Source: a bacterium
Lineage (GTDB): Bacteria; Zhuqueibacterota; Zhuqueibacteria; Oleimicrobiales; Geothermoviventaceae
Direction of reading: 5' to 3'
Assembly (NCBI GenBank): GCA_028275345.1
Contig: JAPWUV010000001.1
Location: 601,661-665,660, forward strand
Length of the DNA stretch: 64,000 nucleotides
Both the position numbers and the translations under genes were made by a program. Shown one piece after another: positions 1-10,760 of the stretch. Position 1 is the stretch's first letter. Each line of letters starts with the position of its first letter. The notes beneath the pieces were generated by a model, which worked only from the letters and a program-made list of their open reading frames with translations, was not told where the DNA came from and ran no database searches.

Positions 1-1373
1 CGCTCGGAATGCTGCTGCTCTTCGCTGTCTACGGGACGTTCCGCTACGACGCGATCTTCTCCCAGGCGTCTCAGGGGGCAGGGGCGTGGGCCTTGGGAGC
101 CATTACTTTGCTCTTTTTTGTCGGGGCCACTGGGAAATCGGCTCAGATCCCTCTGTACGTTTGGCTTCCGGATGCGATGGCTGGTCCCACCCCGGTGAGC
201 GCTTTGATTCACGCCGCGACCATGGTGACCGCCGGGGTTTACATGGTCGCGAGATCGCACGTGCTTTTCCTCTTGGCGCCGAACTCGCTGCTGGTCGTGG
301 CCTGCATCGGCGTGTTCACGGCGCTTTTCTCCGCGTCCATTGCGGTCGCCAACAACGACATCAAGCGCGTCCTGGCCTATTCCACCATCAGTCAACTTGG
401 GTACATGTTCGTGGGAGCGGGAGTGGGGGCTTTTGCGGCCGGGATCTTCCACTTGATGACCCACGCCTTCTTCAAGGCGCTCTTATTCCTGGGGGCGGGG
501 AGTGTGATGCACGCCCTGGGTGGCGAGACGGATCTTCGCAACATGGGCGGGTTGAAGGAGAAACTGCCCATCACCTACTGGACCATGCTGGTGGGTACGC
601 TCGCCATCGCCGGAATTCCACCGCTCAGCGGTTTCTTCTCGAAGGATGAAATCCTGTGGCGGAGTTTCAGCAGTCCCTACGGGCGATTCTGGATCTGGCT
701 GATCGGCTGGATTGCGGCGGGTCTGACGGCGTTCTACATGCTCCGGCTCATCTACCTTGCCTTCCACGGCGGGCCAAGGATGGCGCCCGGAATCGCCGCC
801 CACGTGCATGAGTCGCCTCCGGTGATGACCGTACCCCTCATCCTCCTCGCCCTGCTCTCCGTGATCGGCGGATACGTGGGAGTGCCAAAGGCGCTGGGCG
901 GGAATCCCATTTTCGAGCGATTCCTGGAGCCGGTGTTTCAGCGGTACGGTTCGCAGGTAGTCGAGAAGGCGGGAGAGCACGGGCCGGGGCTTGAGTTGGC
1001 CCTGATGGCCCTCAGCGTGGCCATTGCTCTGGCAGGAATCGCCGCGGCTTTCGTGCTCTACCTGCGCAAGACGGAGATCCCCGGTGTCCTCGCGGCGCGA
1101 TTCCCGGGGCTTTACCGCTTGCTCCTCAACAAGTACTACGTGGACGAGATCTACGATGCTCTGGTGGTGCGACCCATTCATCGCTTTTCCGACGCATTTC
1201 TGTGGCGCTTCTTCGACGCGCAGGTCGTGGACGGCGCAGTGAACGGAATGGCCGCCGCAGTGGAACGTGCGGCGCAACGACTCCGCCGTACGGAAACGGG
1301 ACGCGTGCAAAACTATGCCCTGGGTTTTCTGATGGGTGCGGTGCTGATCTTGGGGTATTTCCTGACGCGATGA
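1..1373 (+). CDS. nuoL: NADH-quinone oxidoreductase subunit L, 3' part
   Basis: This is the proton-pumping antiporter-like subunit L of respiratory complex I in the inner membrane. The visible part (about 456 residues) is open at the left edge. It has the family core GKSAQIPLYVWLPDAMAGPT and ALIHAATMVTAGVYM, followed by multiple membrane helices and the long C-terminal extension with a final helix (ALGFLMGAVLILGYFL). Family members are usually 600-650 residues, so roughly 150-190 N-terminal residues lie outside the window. An internal ATG at 9 is not the true start. The gene is followed by nuoM and nuoN in the usual L-M-N order. Confidence 0.95.
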   Translation, partial: LGMLLLFAVYGTFRYDAIFSQASQGAGAWALGAITLLFFVGATGKSAQIPLYVWLPDAMAGPTPVSALIHAATMVTAGVYMVARSHVLFLLAPNSLLVVACIGVFTALFSASIAVANNDIKRVLAYSTISQLGYMFVGAGVGAFAAGIFHLMTHAFFKALLFLGAGSVMHALGGETDLRNMGGLKEKLPITYWTMLVGTLAIAGIPPLSGFFSKDEILWRSFSSPYGRFWIWLIGWIAAGLTAFYMLRLIYLAFHGGPRMAPGIAAHVHESPPVMTVPLILLALLSVIGGYVGVPKALGGNPIFERFLEPVFQRYGSQVVEKAGEHGPGLELALMALSVAIALAGIAAAFVLYLRKTEIPGVLAARFPGLYRLLLNKYYVDEIYDALVVRPIHRFSDAFLWRFFDAQVVDGAVNGMAAAVERAAQRLRRTETGRVQNYALGFLMGAVLILGYFLTR

Positions 1374-1443
1374 ATTGCCCCCGACTCGACGTGGAGCGTG
1401 ACGCGAACTGGCAAGCTTGCTCAGCTTTGGGGACGGATGTGAG

Positions 1444-3005
<1,562 letters not shown>

Positions 3006-3009
<4 letters not shown>

Positions 3010-4460
3010 GCGTTCAGATACCAGCGCTCAACTGGACGAGCATCGCCCCCCACATGGCTCTTGCAGCAGGGGGAATCGTGCTCCTGATGTTGGCCATTTC
3101 CAGGAGGAGGCAGGACACGGCTTTGGCGTTCACGTTCGCGCTGGCCAGCGTAGCCTTGGCGTTCATGCTGGCCCTTCGTTTGTGGGGACGCCAGGAAGTT
3201 GGGTTCGGCGGTATGCTGGCTCTCGATGGCTTCGGTACCAGTTTCAGCCTGGTTTTCCTGCTGGGAGCGGCGGTTGCCATCCTTCTTTCGGCGAACCACC
3301 TAGAACGGAGCTACCTACTCTACCCGGATTATTTCGCCCTCATTCTTTTCGCCACATTGGGCATGATGTTTCTGGCTTCCGCGACCAACCTGGTGATGAT
3401 GTTCCTGGGGTTGGAGACGCTTTCGGTTTCCCTGTACGTGCTCGCCGGGCAGCGCCGCACAGACCCCCACTCCCTGGAAGCGGCGCTGAAGTACTTCCTC
3501 TTGGGGGCTTTCGCGACGGCGTTTTTCCTGCTCGGTGTGGCGTTGCTTTACGGCGCTTGTGGCTCGCTGGCATTGGCGCAGATTGGCCAAGCGCTTGCCC
3601 AGGATGGCTCGCGGCCGAACGCGCTGCTTGCCTTTGGCTTCCTCATGCTGCTTATTGGTTTCGGCTTCAAGATTGCGCTTGTCCCATTCCACATGTGGAC
3701 GCCCGACGTGTATCACGGGGCTCCGGCTCCGATCTCGGGCTTCATGGCGACAGGCTCGAAGGCAGCGGCATTCGCTGCGCTTGTGCGACTATTCCTGGGA
3801 GCCGCCGGTGGGTCGGCGGCCCAATGGACTGACCTCCTTTGGCTTCTGGCTGTGCTGACCATGACGGCGGGGAACGTCATCGCCGTGGTGCAGGACAATG
3901 TGAAGCGCATGCTTGCCTACTCCTCGATCGCCCACGCAGGCTACGTCCTGACGGGGGTGGTGGCGGCTAATGAGCTTTCGGTTCCCAGCGTGATCTTCTA
4001 CCTTTTGGCTTACACGCTCATGAACCTGGGTGCCTTCGGGGTGGTGGCTGCCCTTTCCACGAGAGAGGGGGAAAGGCAGGAGATCAGCCGCTACGCCGGG
4101 TTGGGACACACGCAGCCCGCGCTCGGCGCAGCCATGGCTCTCTTCATGTTCTCCCTGGCGGGGATTCCCCCGACGGCGGGGTTCATGGCCAAGCTCTACG
4201 TGTTCAATGCGGCCCTCAAGAGCGGCTATCTCTGGCTGGTGATCCTGGGGGTGGTCAACTCCATGGTCTCCGTGTACTATTACCTGCGGGTCGTCGTCTA
4301 CCTTTACATGCGTGACCCGGAGGAAGGCGTGGCCATCGCCCCCCTGCCGAGAGGCTTGGCGGTGGGGCTCGCCATCTGTGGACTTGGGGTTCTCTGGTTC
4401 GGCGTGTATCCGGCCTCCGCGGTGGATTTCCTGCGGAGGGCTGTGATGCTACTCGGGTAG
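3006..4460 (+). CDS. nuoN: NADH-quinone oxidoreductase subunit N
   Basis: Third antiporter-like membrane subunit of complex I, 484 residues, which is normal for NuoN. It shows MFLGLETLSVSLYVLAG, the ALKYFLLGAFATAFFLLG segment, FKIALVPFHMWTPDVYHGAP and DNVKRMLAYSSIAHAGYVL. The ATG at 3006 overlaps the nuoM stop. It is the last nuo gene here: the next gene is convergent. Downstream of the stop only a weak GCGGC-TGAA-GCCGC hairpin is seen, without a T tract. Confidence 0.96.
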
Positions 4461-4770
4461 CGGCTGAAGCCGCAAGGAAACGCCGCCGCAGATTGGTCTC
4501 GCATCCCTTCTTGGCAACCCCCTCAGACCGCAGGACTCGTTGTGCGAGGTGCGGAGCTCAGACTCGAGGTGGCCGCGCTTAGGTTGTAGGCCCATCCTTT
4601 CCGCAAGCCTTTCCCTGGAGCTGAATTCGCCTCCGTACCGGGATGCCGGCAGGAAGCAAGAAGGTTTGTTTGCCTTCGCCGTCGGAGCAACGCCCCTCGA
4701 GTTCCGCCTTTGCCGCTCGTGTCTTCTCCGTTATTTCTGAGCGACCTTACCGCGGGAGTCGCATAGGCAG
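4461..4770. other. Intergenic region between convergent genes
   Basis: About 310 nt between nuoN and the terminator of the convergent secreted-protein gene. Short reading frames exist on both strands but have no recognisable domain, no good ribosome site and noncoding-like composition. Apart from a small hairpin at the nuoN stop (4460-4473), nothing is seen. Confidence 0.6.
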
Positions 4771-4806
4771 AAAAAAGGAAGGGGATCCCCGAGGGGATCC
4801 CCTTCC
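4771..4806 (-). terminator. Rho-independent terminator of the secreted-protein gene
   Basis: An almost perfect inverted repeat spans 4777-4806 (arms GGAAGGGGATCC and GGATCCCCTTCC with a short C/G-rich centre). On the minus strand it is followed directly by six T (A-run 4771-4776 on the plus strand). It lies about 33 nt after the stop of the gene at 4839-8057, exactly where its terminator should be. Confidence 0.9.
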
Positions 4807-4838
4807 GTGAGGTCATCCGCGAGTCCGGGCGGGTACGA

Positions 4839-7800
4839 TTACCGGACCAGCATCATCTTGCGCGTGGCCTTGAACTCGCCCGCCTGGATCTTGTAGAAGT
4901 ACACCCCCGAGGCCATTCCCACGGCATCCCAGCTTGCCTGGTAATTGCCGGCGGGCAGGTAGCGGTTGACCAGTGTGGCGACCTTTTGGCCCGCCGCATT
5001 GTAGACTTCGAGCGTCACGTGGGCGGCCTTCGGGATGGCGAAGGCGATGGTCGTGGTCGGGTTGAACGGGTTCGGGTAGTTCTGCTCGAGGGCGAATTCG
5101 GTGGGTACCTGCCCGCCCGTCTGAGCCACGCTGGACACCAAGAGGGACACGGGAGCTGACTTCTCGCCCTCGTTGCCGGCGAAGTCGGTGGCCGAGATGG
5201 CGTAGTAGTACACCTTGCCCGTGTCCACTGTGGTGTCAATGAACTGGTGCTCGGCCACGCGGGCGATGGGCTGGCCGAAGCTTCCGCCCTCGGTCCGACG
5301 GTAGATGTTGTAGTAGCGGACATCCTTCGGGCCGGACACCTCATCCCGGCTGGGTTCCCAGCTCAGGAAGACCTTATAGTCCGTCTGGGAGGCCGTGACC
5401 ACGGCCGGCGGAGACGGAGCCAGGTTATCCCGAGAAATGCCCTGCGCCACGTTCGATTTCACGAACACGTTGGGATCGCTGGTGTGGGCGGAGACCATGA
5501 AGGAGGCGGGAACGCCATCGGCCAGCGTCGGGGCCACGTAGCGGTAGCCGTCCAGGTGAAGCTTCGGGATCTGGGCGATGTACGTCCAGATCTCCCCGTC
5601 CACCTCGTATACCTCGCCCGGCTGTCCGGCCATGGCGAGCATGGTCTTGATATCGTTCACGTGCCGGGCGAACTTCGTGGCGCCTTCGGCGGGGGAGCTT
5701 CGCCACAGGTTGTAGTGCGTGATCTCGCGCTCCTCGAATACACCGTACAGCGTTTCCGCCCAGATGGTCTGCTTCTCGCTGAAGGACGACCGCCACGTCA
5801 CAATGACCTGCTTGCCATTGTCCTGCGGAACGTCCACGACCGACTGGATGAGCGGATGGCCCAAGCCTGAGTAGACCACGATGTCGTCGATATCCACACC
5901 GACGACGTAGGAGTTATCGGACTTCAGGTGGAACCGGATGAGGAGGGTCTGCCCACCTTTCTTGAGAGCTGGGGTCAAATCCACGTTCAGATGCGCCAGA
6001 TAGCTCAAGGGGCGCGATGTTCCGTAGTAGTAGTTCGGCAGGCGAACCAGATCCGACTTGATGCCGTCGTGGTCTTCCCAATGGAAGGCACGGGTCCACG
6101 TCTTGCCACCGTCGATGGACCAGTCGATGTTGAAGTCTGTATTCTGAAGTCCGAACGGGCCCGGGATGCTGGGATGCGAGGTACGGAAGTAGACGTAGTA
6201 CTGCATGTAAAGCGACGCCTCTCTCTCCAGGCCCGAGATGTCGATGGGTGGAGTGATCAGGTACTCATCCAGTACCTCGGAACTGTCGTAGGGCGCGGCC
6301 AGATCGGGACCGGGGTCGAGGTTGCCCCACGCGTACGAGATGAGGGCTGATCCTTCCCCAAAGATGAACTTGATGTACTCCCAGGTGTTCACGTTAGAGC
6401 CAGTGGCAGTGCAACCACCGCCGTTGACCACCGAGAACCCGAAGTCCTCCAAACTCTTCTCTCCAGCCCGAGGCTCGAAGTCGCAGCGCCAGATCACTTC
6501 CTGGAGTGGTGGCCCGAGCACTTCGAAGGTGACCTCCACGGTGTTGTTTGTCAGGTCTTCGTCGCTGGGCGGGCTCACCTTGGCCTTGAAGACGTACGTA
6601 CCCGGTTTCTCGACCGTCCACACGCGGGCAGGGGCCACGGGGATCTCGAGGACGCTATCCGGGCGGAAATTGGTCACATTCAAGCTGGCGAACATGTTCG
6701 GCCAAACCTTGACCAGGCTATCCCCGACCTGCTCGTAGATGTCGCCCGTCCACCGGATCGTGCCCGTGATGGCCTGAAGGCCCGCGTTGGCAATGACAAC
6801 ACGTGGGACTACCTGCTTGCCCACAGCTGCCAGCTCGAGCCCCTTGGCGCCGAGAGCTTGCACATCGTAGGTAAGCCGGCCGATTCCGTACAGGACGACG
6901 TCGTCGAGGAAAAGACCGCGGGTATCCGCGCCGGTTCCGTCGCTGATCCACTGGAAGGCGATCCGGATCTTGTCGCCCGGCATGATCTGGGTGCCGAAAT
7001 TCGGAACGCTAATCGGGGCTACCCCAACCCAGTTGGGTTGCGGATTCGCGACTCCGGACACGTTCACCACCGAGAAATTGTTGCCGGGGACGAATCCGTC
7101 CGCCACCATCTGCGAGCTGCCCGACTCCCCACCATCGTCGTAGAAGAAGACGGTGGTTCCGTCGCTTACGGTGATTTCATCGAGCGCCCAGTAGCCTTGG
7201 GCCGTGCCGTAGTCGCCCTTGCTGGAGAAGCGGATCTTGATCTTCTGACCCGCCCAAGCCGACAGGTCGAGCGTCACATCGGTCCAGGCCGGCTGGGGAT
7301 TGCTGCCATCGTAGGCTGCGAGGCTTGTGTAGCTCTGGAAATTGTCCGTCGAGACGTCCACGGAGTAGTAGTCGAACTCCGGCTCGGAGTCGTATCGGTG
7401 CTTGAAGGACAGGGTCACCGTGGGGCCGGCAGCCGAGAGGTCGATCTCCGGGCTAATGAGCCACTGTCTCCAGTGCGGGATATCCACCGGCACCATGATC
7501 CAGGAGCTTGTGCCCGCTCCGGGGTTCGTGTTGGTGAAGTGCCACCAGCTTTCCACCTTCCCCACCAGATGCGCCAAACGGAAGGTCCCGGTCGGCACAT
7601 CCACGTCGTAGTAGTAGCCCAGCTTCAGGCCCTTGAGCGGGCTCGCAATGCCGCCCACTTCCACCTGGGTCGGAAGCTGAATGACCGGGGAGAGCACGAA
7701 GTCGAGCTCTTCGTTCAGCGTGGCACGGGCGTGCCAGCTATGGGTGGGGCTGTGGGCATTGGCCTCGGTGAGTTCCCATGCCGACAGCGGCTGGAAAACC

Positions 7801-8057
7801 CGTCCGCCTCCCGGCACGTCGACCAGGTTCCAGCTGGCATCCGTGATCCAATTCCCCTGTGTCCCCTCAAAGTCGTCTGACCACAGGATGGGGCCCTGGG
7901 TCGTGCCGGCTTCCAAGTAGATCGCGGATTCGGGTAGCCGTGGCTTCTGCGCTTTCCCCGTCGTCGCGACGCGTCCCGATCCAGCTGTCGAAGCCCACGC
8001 AACTGCACTTGCCACGAGCACAAAGCCAGCCACAATACCTGCGCTTCTGCCTCTCAT
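4839..8057 (-). CDS. Large secreted multidomain protein with T9SS-type C-terminal sorting domain
   Basis: 1072 residues. The N-terminus has a signal peptide (basic MRGR, hydrophobic core, AWAS). The middle holds repeated beta-rich blocks resembling the MAM/immune-inhibitor-A or jelly-roll folds that describe cleavable adhesins, for example repeated LSFKHRYDSEPEFDYY and KIKIRFSSKGD. A fibronectin type III-like block follows (PPAVVTASQTDYKVFLSWEP). The last about 85 residues are a typical type IX sorting domain (EQNYPNPFNPTTTI, YNAAGQKVATLV, SGVYFYKIQAG, ending MMLVR). No peptidase motif is seen, so the role may be adhesion or binding. It has its own promoter and terminator, so it is monocistronic. 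The ribosome site GGAGAAGGAG sits just before the ATG. Confidence 0.85.
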   Translation of the reverse strand: MRGRSAGIVAGFVLVASAVAWASTAGSGRVATTGKAQKPRLPESAIYLEAGTTQGPILWSDDFEGTQGNWITDASWNLVDVPGGGRVFQPLSAWELTEANAHSPTHSWHARATLNEELDFVLSPVIQLPTQVEVGGIASPLKGLKLGYYYDVDVPTGTFRLAHLVGKVESWWHFTNTNPGAGTSSWIMVPVDIPHWRQWLISPEIDLSAAGPTVTLSFKHRYDSEPEFDYYSVDVSTDNFQSYTSLAAYDGSNPQPAWTDVTLDLSAWAGQKIKIRFSSKGDYGTAQGYWALDEITVSDGTTVFFYDDGGESGSSQMVADGFVPGNNFSVVNVSGVANPQPNWVGVAPISVPNFGTQIMPGDKIRIAFQWISDGTGADTRGLFLDDVVLYGIGRLTYDVQALGAKGLELAAVGKQVVPRVVIANAGLQAITGTIRWTGDIYEQVGDSLVKVWPNMFASLNVTNFRPDSVLEIPVAPARVWTVEKPGTYVFKAKVSPPSDEDLTNNTVEVTFEVLGPPLQEVIWRCDFEPRAGEKSLEDFGFSVVNGGGCTATGSNVNTWEYIKFIFGEGSALISYAWGNLDPGPDLAAPYDSSEVLDEYLITPPIDISGLEREASLYMQYYVYFRTSHPSIPGPFGLQNTDFNIDWSIDGGKTWTRAFHWEDHDGIKSDLVRLPNYYYGTSRPLSYLAHLNVDLTPALKKGGQTLLIRFHLKSDNSYVVGVDIDDIVVYSGLGHPLIQSVVDVPQDNGKQVIVTWRSSFSEKQTIWAETLYGVFEEREITHYNLWRSSPAEGATKFARHVNDIKTMLAMAGQPGEVYEVDGEIWTYIAQIPKLHLDGYRYVAPTLADGVPASFMVSAHTSDPNVFVKSNVAQGISRDNLAPSPPAVVTASQTDYKVFLSWEPSRDEVSGPKDVRYYNIYRRTEGGSFGQPIARVAEHQFIDTTVDTGKVYYYAISATDFAGNEGEKSAPVSLLVSSVAQTGGQVPTEFALEQNYPNPFNPTTTIAFAIPKAAHVTLEVYNAAGQKVATLVNRYLPAGNYQASWDAVGMASGVYFYKIQAGEFKATRKMMLVR

Positions 8058-8312
8058 CGTCTCCTTCTCCCGTTTTGGTTCACTGACCCACGGATTGAGC
8101 CAGCTTCACTCCATCTACTCTCCCTGCACCCACATCACCTCCTTTCCATGCTGGAGTCCGACGCGCCCCGCTACAAACTCTCGACAGAACGGAAATCTTT
8201 CCTCGCAGCGGTTCCTCTGGTGGGTTTATCACCTCCTTTCTACAGGCACGTACTAGCAGTTTGTCCCCCTCTTGCACTGCTCCCCGCCGAAACCCAGGTC
8301 TTGCCCCTTCAC
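8058..8312 (-). promoter_or_regulatory. Long 5' leader with two extra perfect Shine-Dalgarno sequences
   Basis: The predicted transcript start near 8312 leaves a leader of about 255 nt before the secreted-protein start at 8057. The leader holds two copies of the minus-strand 13-mer GAAAGGAGGTGAT (8228-8240 and 8134-8146, 94 nt apart), which matches the full anti-Shine-Dalgarno tail of 16S rRNA. Neither is the ribosome site of the annotated gene. An open frame of about 49 codons could start at a GTG inside the first copy (M-INPPEEPLRGK...), but its composition is not clearly coding. Standby ribosome sites, a leader peptide or a regulatory RNA are alternatives. Confidence 0.5.
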
Positions 8313-8318
8313 GACCCA

Positions 8319-8347
8319 ATTATATGCATTTCCCGTGGGGATGTCAA
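8319..8347 (-). promoter_or_regulatory. Perfect consensus sigma70 promoter
   Basis: On the minus strand TTGACA (8347-8342) and TATAAT (8324-8319) are separated by exactly 17 nt. This is the exact housekeeping consensus, and it drives the leader and the secreted protein at 4839-8057. Confidence 0.9.
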
Positions 8348-8763
8348 GATCGAAATCGTCTCGCCGCAAAGGTTGTATCAAGGCAAGGTCATGTGTCCGG
8401 CCGACGTTTCTTCGGCGCCCTGGCGTTCCTCATTTACCTCGCGTTGCCGGCGGGAGCCCTTATCTTCTGTACGGTAGACAGCTGTCGATCTCTCATTCCC
8501 ACTTCGAGTATCTTCCGTCATGTTCATAACAAGGGGGGGAGGCGGTTCTATTTCCGGGAACGCCACGGGCGAGGCTGGCGCAAAGCGTTGCCGAGTCCCG
8601 GCGTGCCCTGCGATCCCGCCGGCTCCCGGTTGCAATCCATTCCCGTCGCGCCCCAGGACGTCCCTTCTGGCCTTCGATCCTCGTTGGGCTTCGGGTGCGT
8701 GATTCCTGGTGGCCGCTGCCTGCCTGTATCCGCCGACTGGTGGCTCCAGCTCCATCTCCTCGC
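8348..8763. other. Intergenic region, no gene seen
   Basis: About 415 nt between the promoter of the T9SS-type protein and the end of the upstream carboxypeptidase gene, both on the minus strand. Overlapping short frames occur in several phases, none with a domain or ribosome site. No clear hairpin terminator for the carboxypeptidase was found. Confidence 0.5.
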
Positions 8764-10401
8764 TCAGTTTGCCGAATCGGTACAGTGGAGCGTCGTGCGT
8801 ACGTGGATCTCAGAGTGCCCCTTGACGACGGGACAATTCCCCAAGCGTGCACTCCATTCGGAGGGTCGGAGGGCTCGATCGAAGAAGTTCCAAACGAGAA
8901 GGCCGTCGGGACTTTCCGGCTCGAGCAGCCACGCGATCAGCAAAGCAAGGGGCTGGGAGGTGGGGACGAGGTAGCTATTCGGCGGCAGGACCGCTTGCGC
9001 TGTATCATAATGGCCGGTCACGCTCAGAAGCCAATGCCCCTGGTACGGGAGCTTTCCAGTTTCGAGCGTCTCCAGGCGGAAGACTTCGACGGGACTGCGC
9101 AGGCTGTCGAGGGTACGGAGCACCGTGATGCCATGTCGGCAAAGCGTCTCTGCGGCTTCGGGAAAGGCCGGGCCGAAGGCGTACCACCGAGGCAGGCGGA
9201 CCCTGGCCGTGGGGATGACGCATCCGAAGTAGGGCACGCGATACTCAGCCGGCTGGTCCGTCTCGCGCCAGCGGACTCCGCGATCTCCGCTCGTGTCGGG
9301 GGCGAAACGATAGCTGAGGATGCGGATCGGCTCAGGACAGGGGGTCTCCTTGAAGCGTAGCGCGATCTCTCGGCCTGGCCCCCTTGCTGCAGCGTGGCGA
9401 TCGGCCTCGCGGACAAGGCGCAGCATCTCCTCGCCGTGGGAACTGGTGTACTCCAGGATACTCGCCACAAACCGGTAGCATCCCCAGACGCGCTCCTCGA
9501 ATGGTGCGTAGGCGTAGTTTTCAACCAGGATGGAGAAGCGGTTTCGAAGCCCGACGTAGTTTGTCCCGTACCGCGGGAAGGGATCGTACGTGACCCACCC
9601 GCTATCTGGCTGGCCCGGCACACGGAAGTTTCCGTAGGGGATGACAGGGCTGCGGTAGCGCTGCTCCATCGCCTGCTCGACTTGTTGCATGAGACGGCTT
9701 CGGAGATAGTCGGTGATGCTGGGGTCGATATCTGGATTGCGCGGGATGTCGTAGGTGACTACATGCCGGTGTCGGGACCCGTCGGTGGTGTGGATGTCCA
9801 CGAACAGGACGGGGTCCCATTCATTGAGCGCCCTCAGCACCCCCCGGATCTCGGGGCTCTCCACCTTGGTGAAATCCCGATTCAAATCGAGGTCCTGGCC
9901 ATTGTTCCGCTCTCCCACGCCGCCCTCCGGGCCGGCCTGGTCGCGACGATTGCGCGGGCTGATGCGCTCGTTCCCATCCGGATTAAGGAGGGGGACGAAA
10001 AGGAGGATCTGGTTCTGGAGTAGGTGCGCCTTGTCGCCACAAAGGATGTCGCGGGCGAGCATTTGGAGGGCTTCTTTGCCCTCCACTTCCCCGGCGTGGA
10101 TATTGGCTTCCACGAAGACAACCGGTTTTCCCGTCAGACGAGCCTCGCGAGGACTGGCCGGAGGTGGATCTCCGAGGATCAGCATCCACACCGGGCGTCC
10201 CTCCGTGCTCTTGGCGATCTGCTCAACCAGGATCCTCGGGCTCAGACGCTGGAGCTCTCCGACGAAAGCCTCCAGATCCGCGAGCCTCGAGGTTCGTTTG
10301 AAGCCGCTCGCTTCAGCGACGGTGAGAGGCTGAGAGAGAGCGGCGGAATGCACCAATTGCAGCACGAAGGCAGCAAGAAGCGACACTTTCCTCCGTCCCA
10401 T
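8764..10401 (-). CDS. Secreted M14-family zinc carboxypeptidase
   Basis: 545 residues from the ATG at 10401, chosen because GGAGGAGG lies just upstream and a signal peptide (MGRRKVSLLAAFVLQLVHSA) begins there. The reading frame is open further upstream but looks noncoding. The M14 zinc site is visible: H102 and E105 in IHAGEVEGKEAL, and H204 in VDIHTTDG. The substrate-binding Asn-Arg is in DLDLNRDF (about 174-175). M14 enzymes remove C-terminal residues from peptides or act on peptidoglycan or cell-surface peptides; the substrate here is unknown. The C-terminal third is less conserved. No T9SS-type tail is present. It is divergent from the hydrolase at 10761. Confidence 0.88.
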   Translation of the reverse strand: MGRRKVSLLAAFVLQLVHSAALSQPLTVAEASGFKRTSRLADLEAFVGELQRLSPRILVEQIAKSTEGRPVWMLILGDPPPASPREARLTGKPVVFVEANIHAGEVEGKEALQMLARDILCGDKAHLLQNQILLFVPLLNPDGNERISPRNRRDQAGPEGGVGERNNGQDLDLNRDFTKVESPEIRGVLRALNEWDPVLFVDIHTTDGSRHRHVVTYDIPRNPDIDPSITDYLRSRLMQQVEQAMEQRYRSPVIPYGNFRVPGQPDSGWVTYDPFPRYGTNYVGLRNRFSILVENYAYAPFEERVWGCYRFVASILEYTSSHGEEMLRLVREADRHAAARGPGREIALRFKETPCPEPIRILSYRFAPDTSGDRGVRWRETDQPAEYRVPYFGCVIPTARVRLPRWYAFGPAFPEAAETLCRHGITVLRTLDSLRSPVEVFRLETLETGKLPYQGHWLLSVTGHYDTAQAVLPPNSYLVPTSQPLALLIAWLLEPESPDGLLVWNFFDRALRPSEWSARLGNCPVVKGHSEIHVRTTLHCTDSAN

Positions 10402-10760
10402 GCTTTTCCTCCTCCAGTGCCGCTCGTGTCGCGGGCGATTCTGGCCCTCCGGATCCGGGCACGTAATGCCGCCCGCGCCTCGGGAAGGAATCCTGTTGAG
10501 CACAATCCGCGGGTCACCGTCTTGTCCGTACCGGCCCTGCTCGGCCGAACGCGGGGCGGATCTGCCTTTCCAAAGATTACAGAACCCCTGGCGAAAACCC
10601 AAGCCTTTTGCCGGGGAAGGGTTGACTTTGGCGCCCGACGTGCTTAGCTTTAGCCCGGATGACGCCACGCTTCCGGCCGCCTTCGTGTTCGTTCCCGACC
10701 GGGACAAACGGAGAAGAGTCTCGAGCTCCCGATTCGACGCAAGCGAGGAGGGATTGCCTC
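10402..10760. other. Divergent intergenic region
   Basis: About 360 nt separating two divergent exported-enzyme genes. It contains the plus-strand promoter candidate at 10622-10650. No clear sigma70 site was found for the minus-strand carboxypeptidase. In-frame extensions of both genes run into this region but lie outside the signal peptides and ribosome sites. Confidence 0.5.
10622..10650 (+). promoter_or_regulatory. Candidate sigma70 promoter for the S15-like hydrolase
   Basis: TTGACT (10622-10627), a 17 nt spacer and TAGCTT (10645-10650). The -35 is good and the -10 is weak. A start near 10657 would give a leader of about 100 nt. Confidence 0.5.

Noticed and set aside
8228..8240. 16S rRNA 3' end fragment (ATCACCTCCTTTC on the plus strand)
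   Set aside because: Only 13 nt match and it occurs twice without neighbouring rRNA sequence. It is better read as Shine-Dalgarno sequences on the minus strand.
10402..10707. N-terminal extension of the M14 carboxypeptidase
   Set aside because: The text before MGRRKVSLL has no homology-like features, while a strong ribosome site and a signal peptide begin at 10401.
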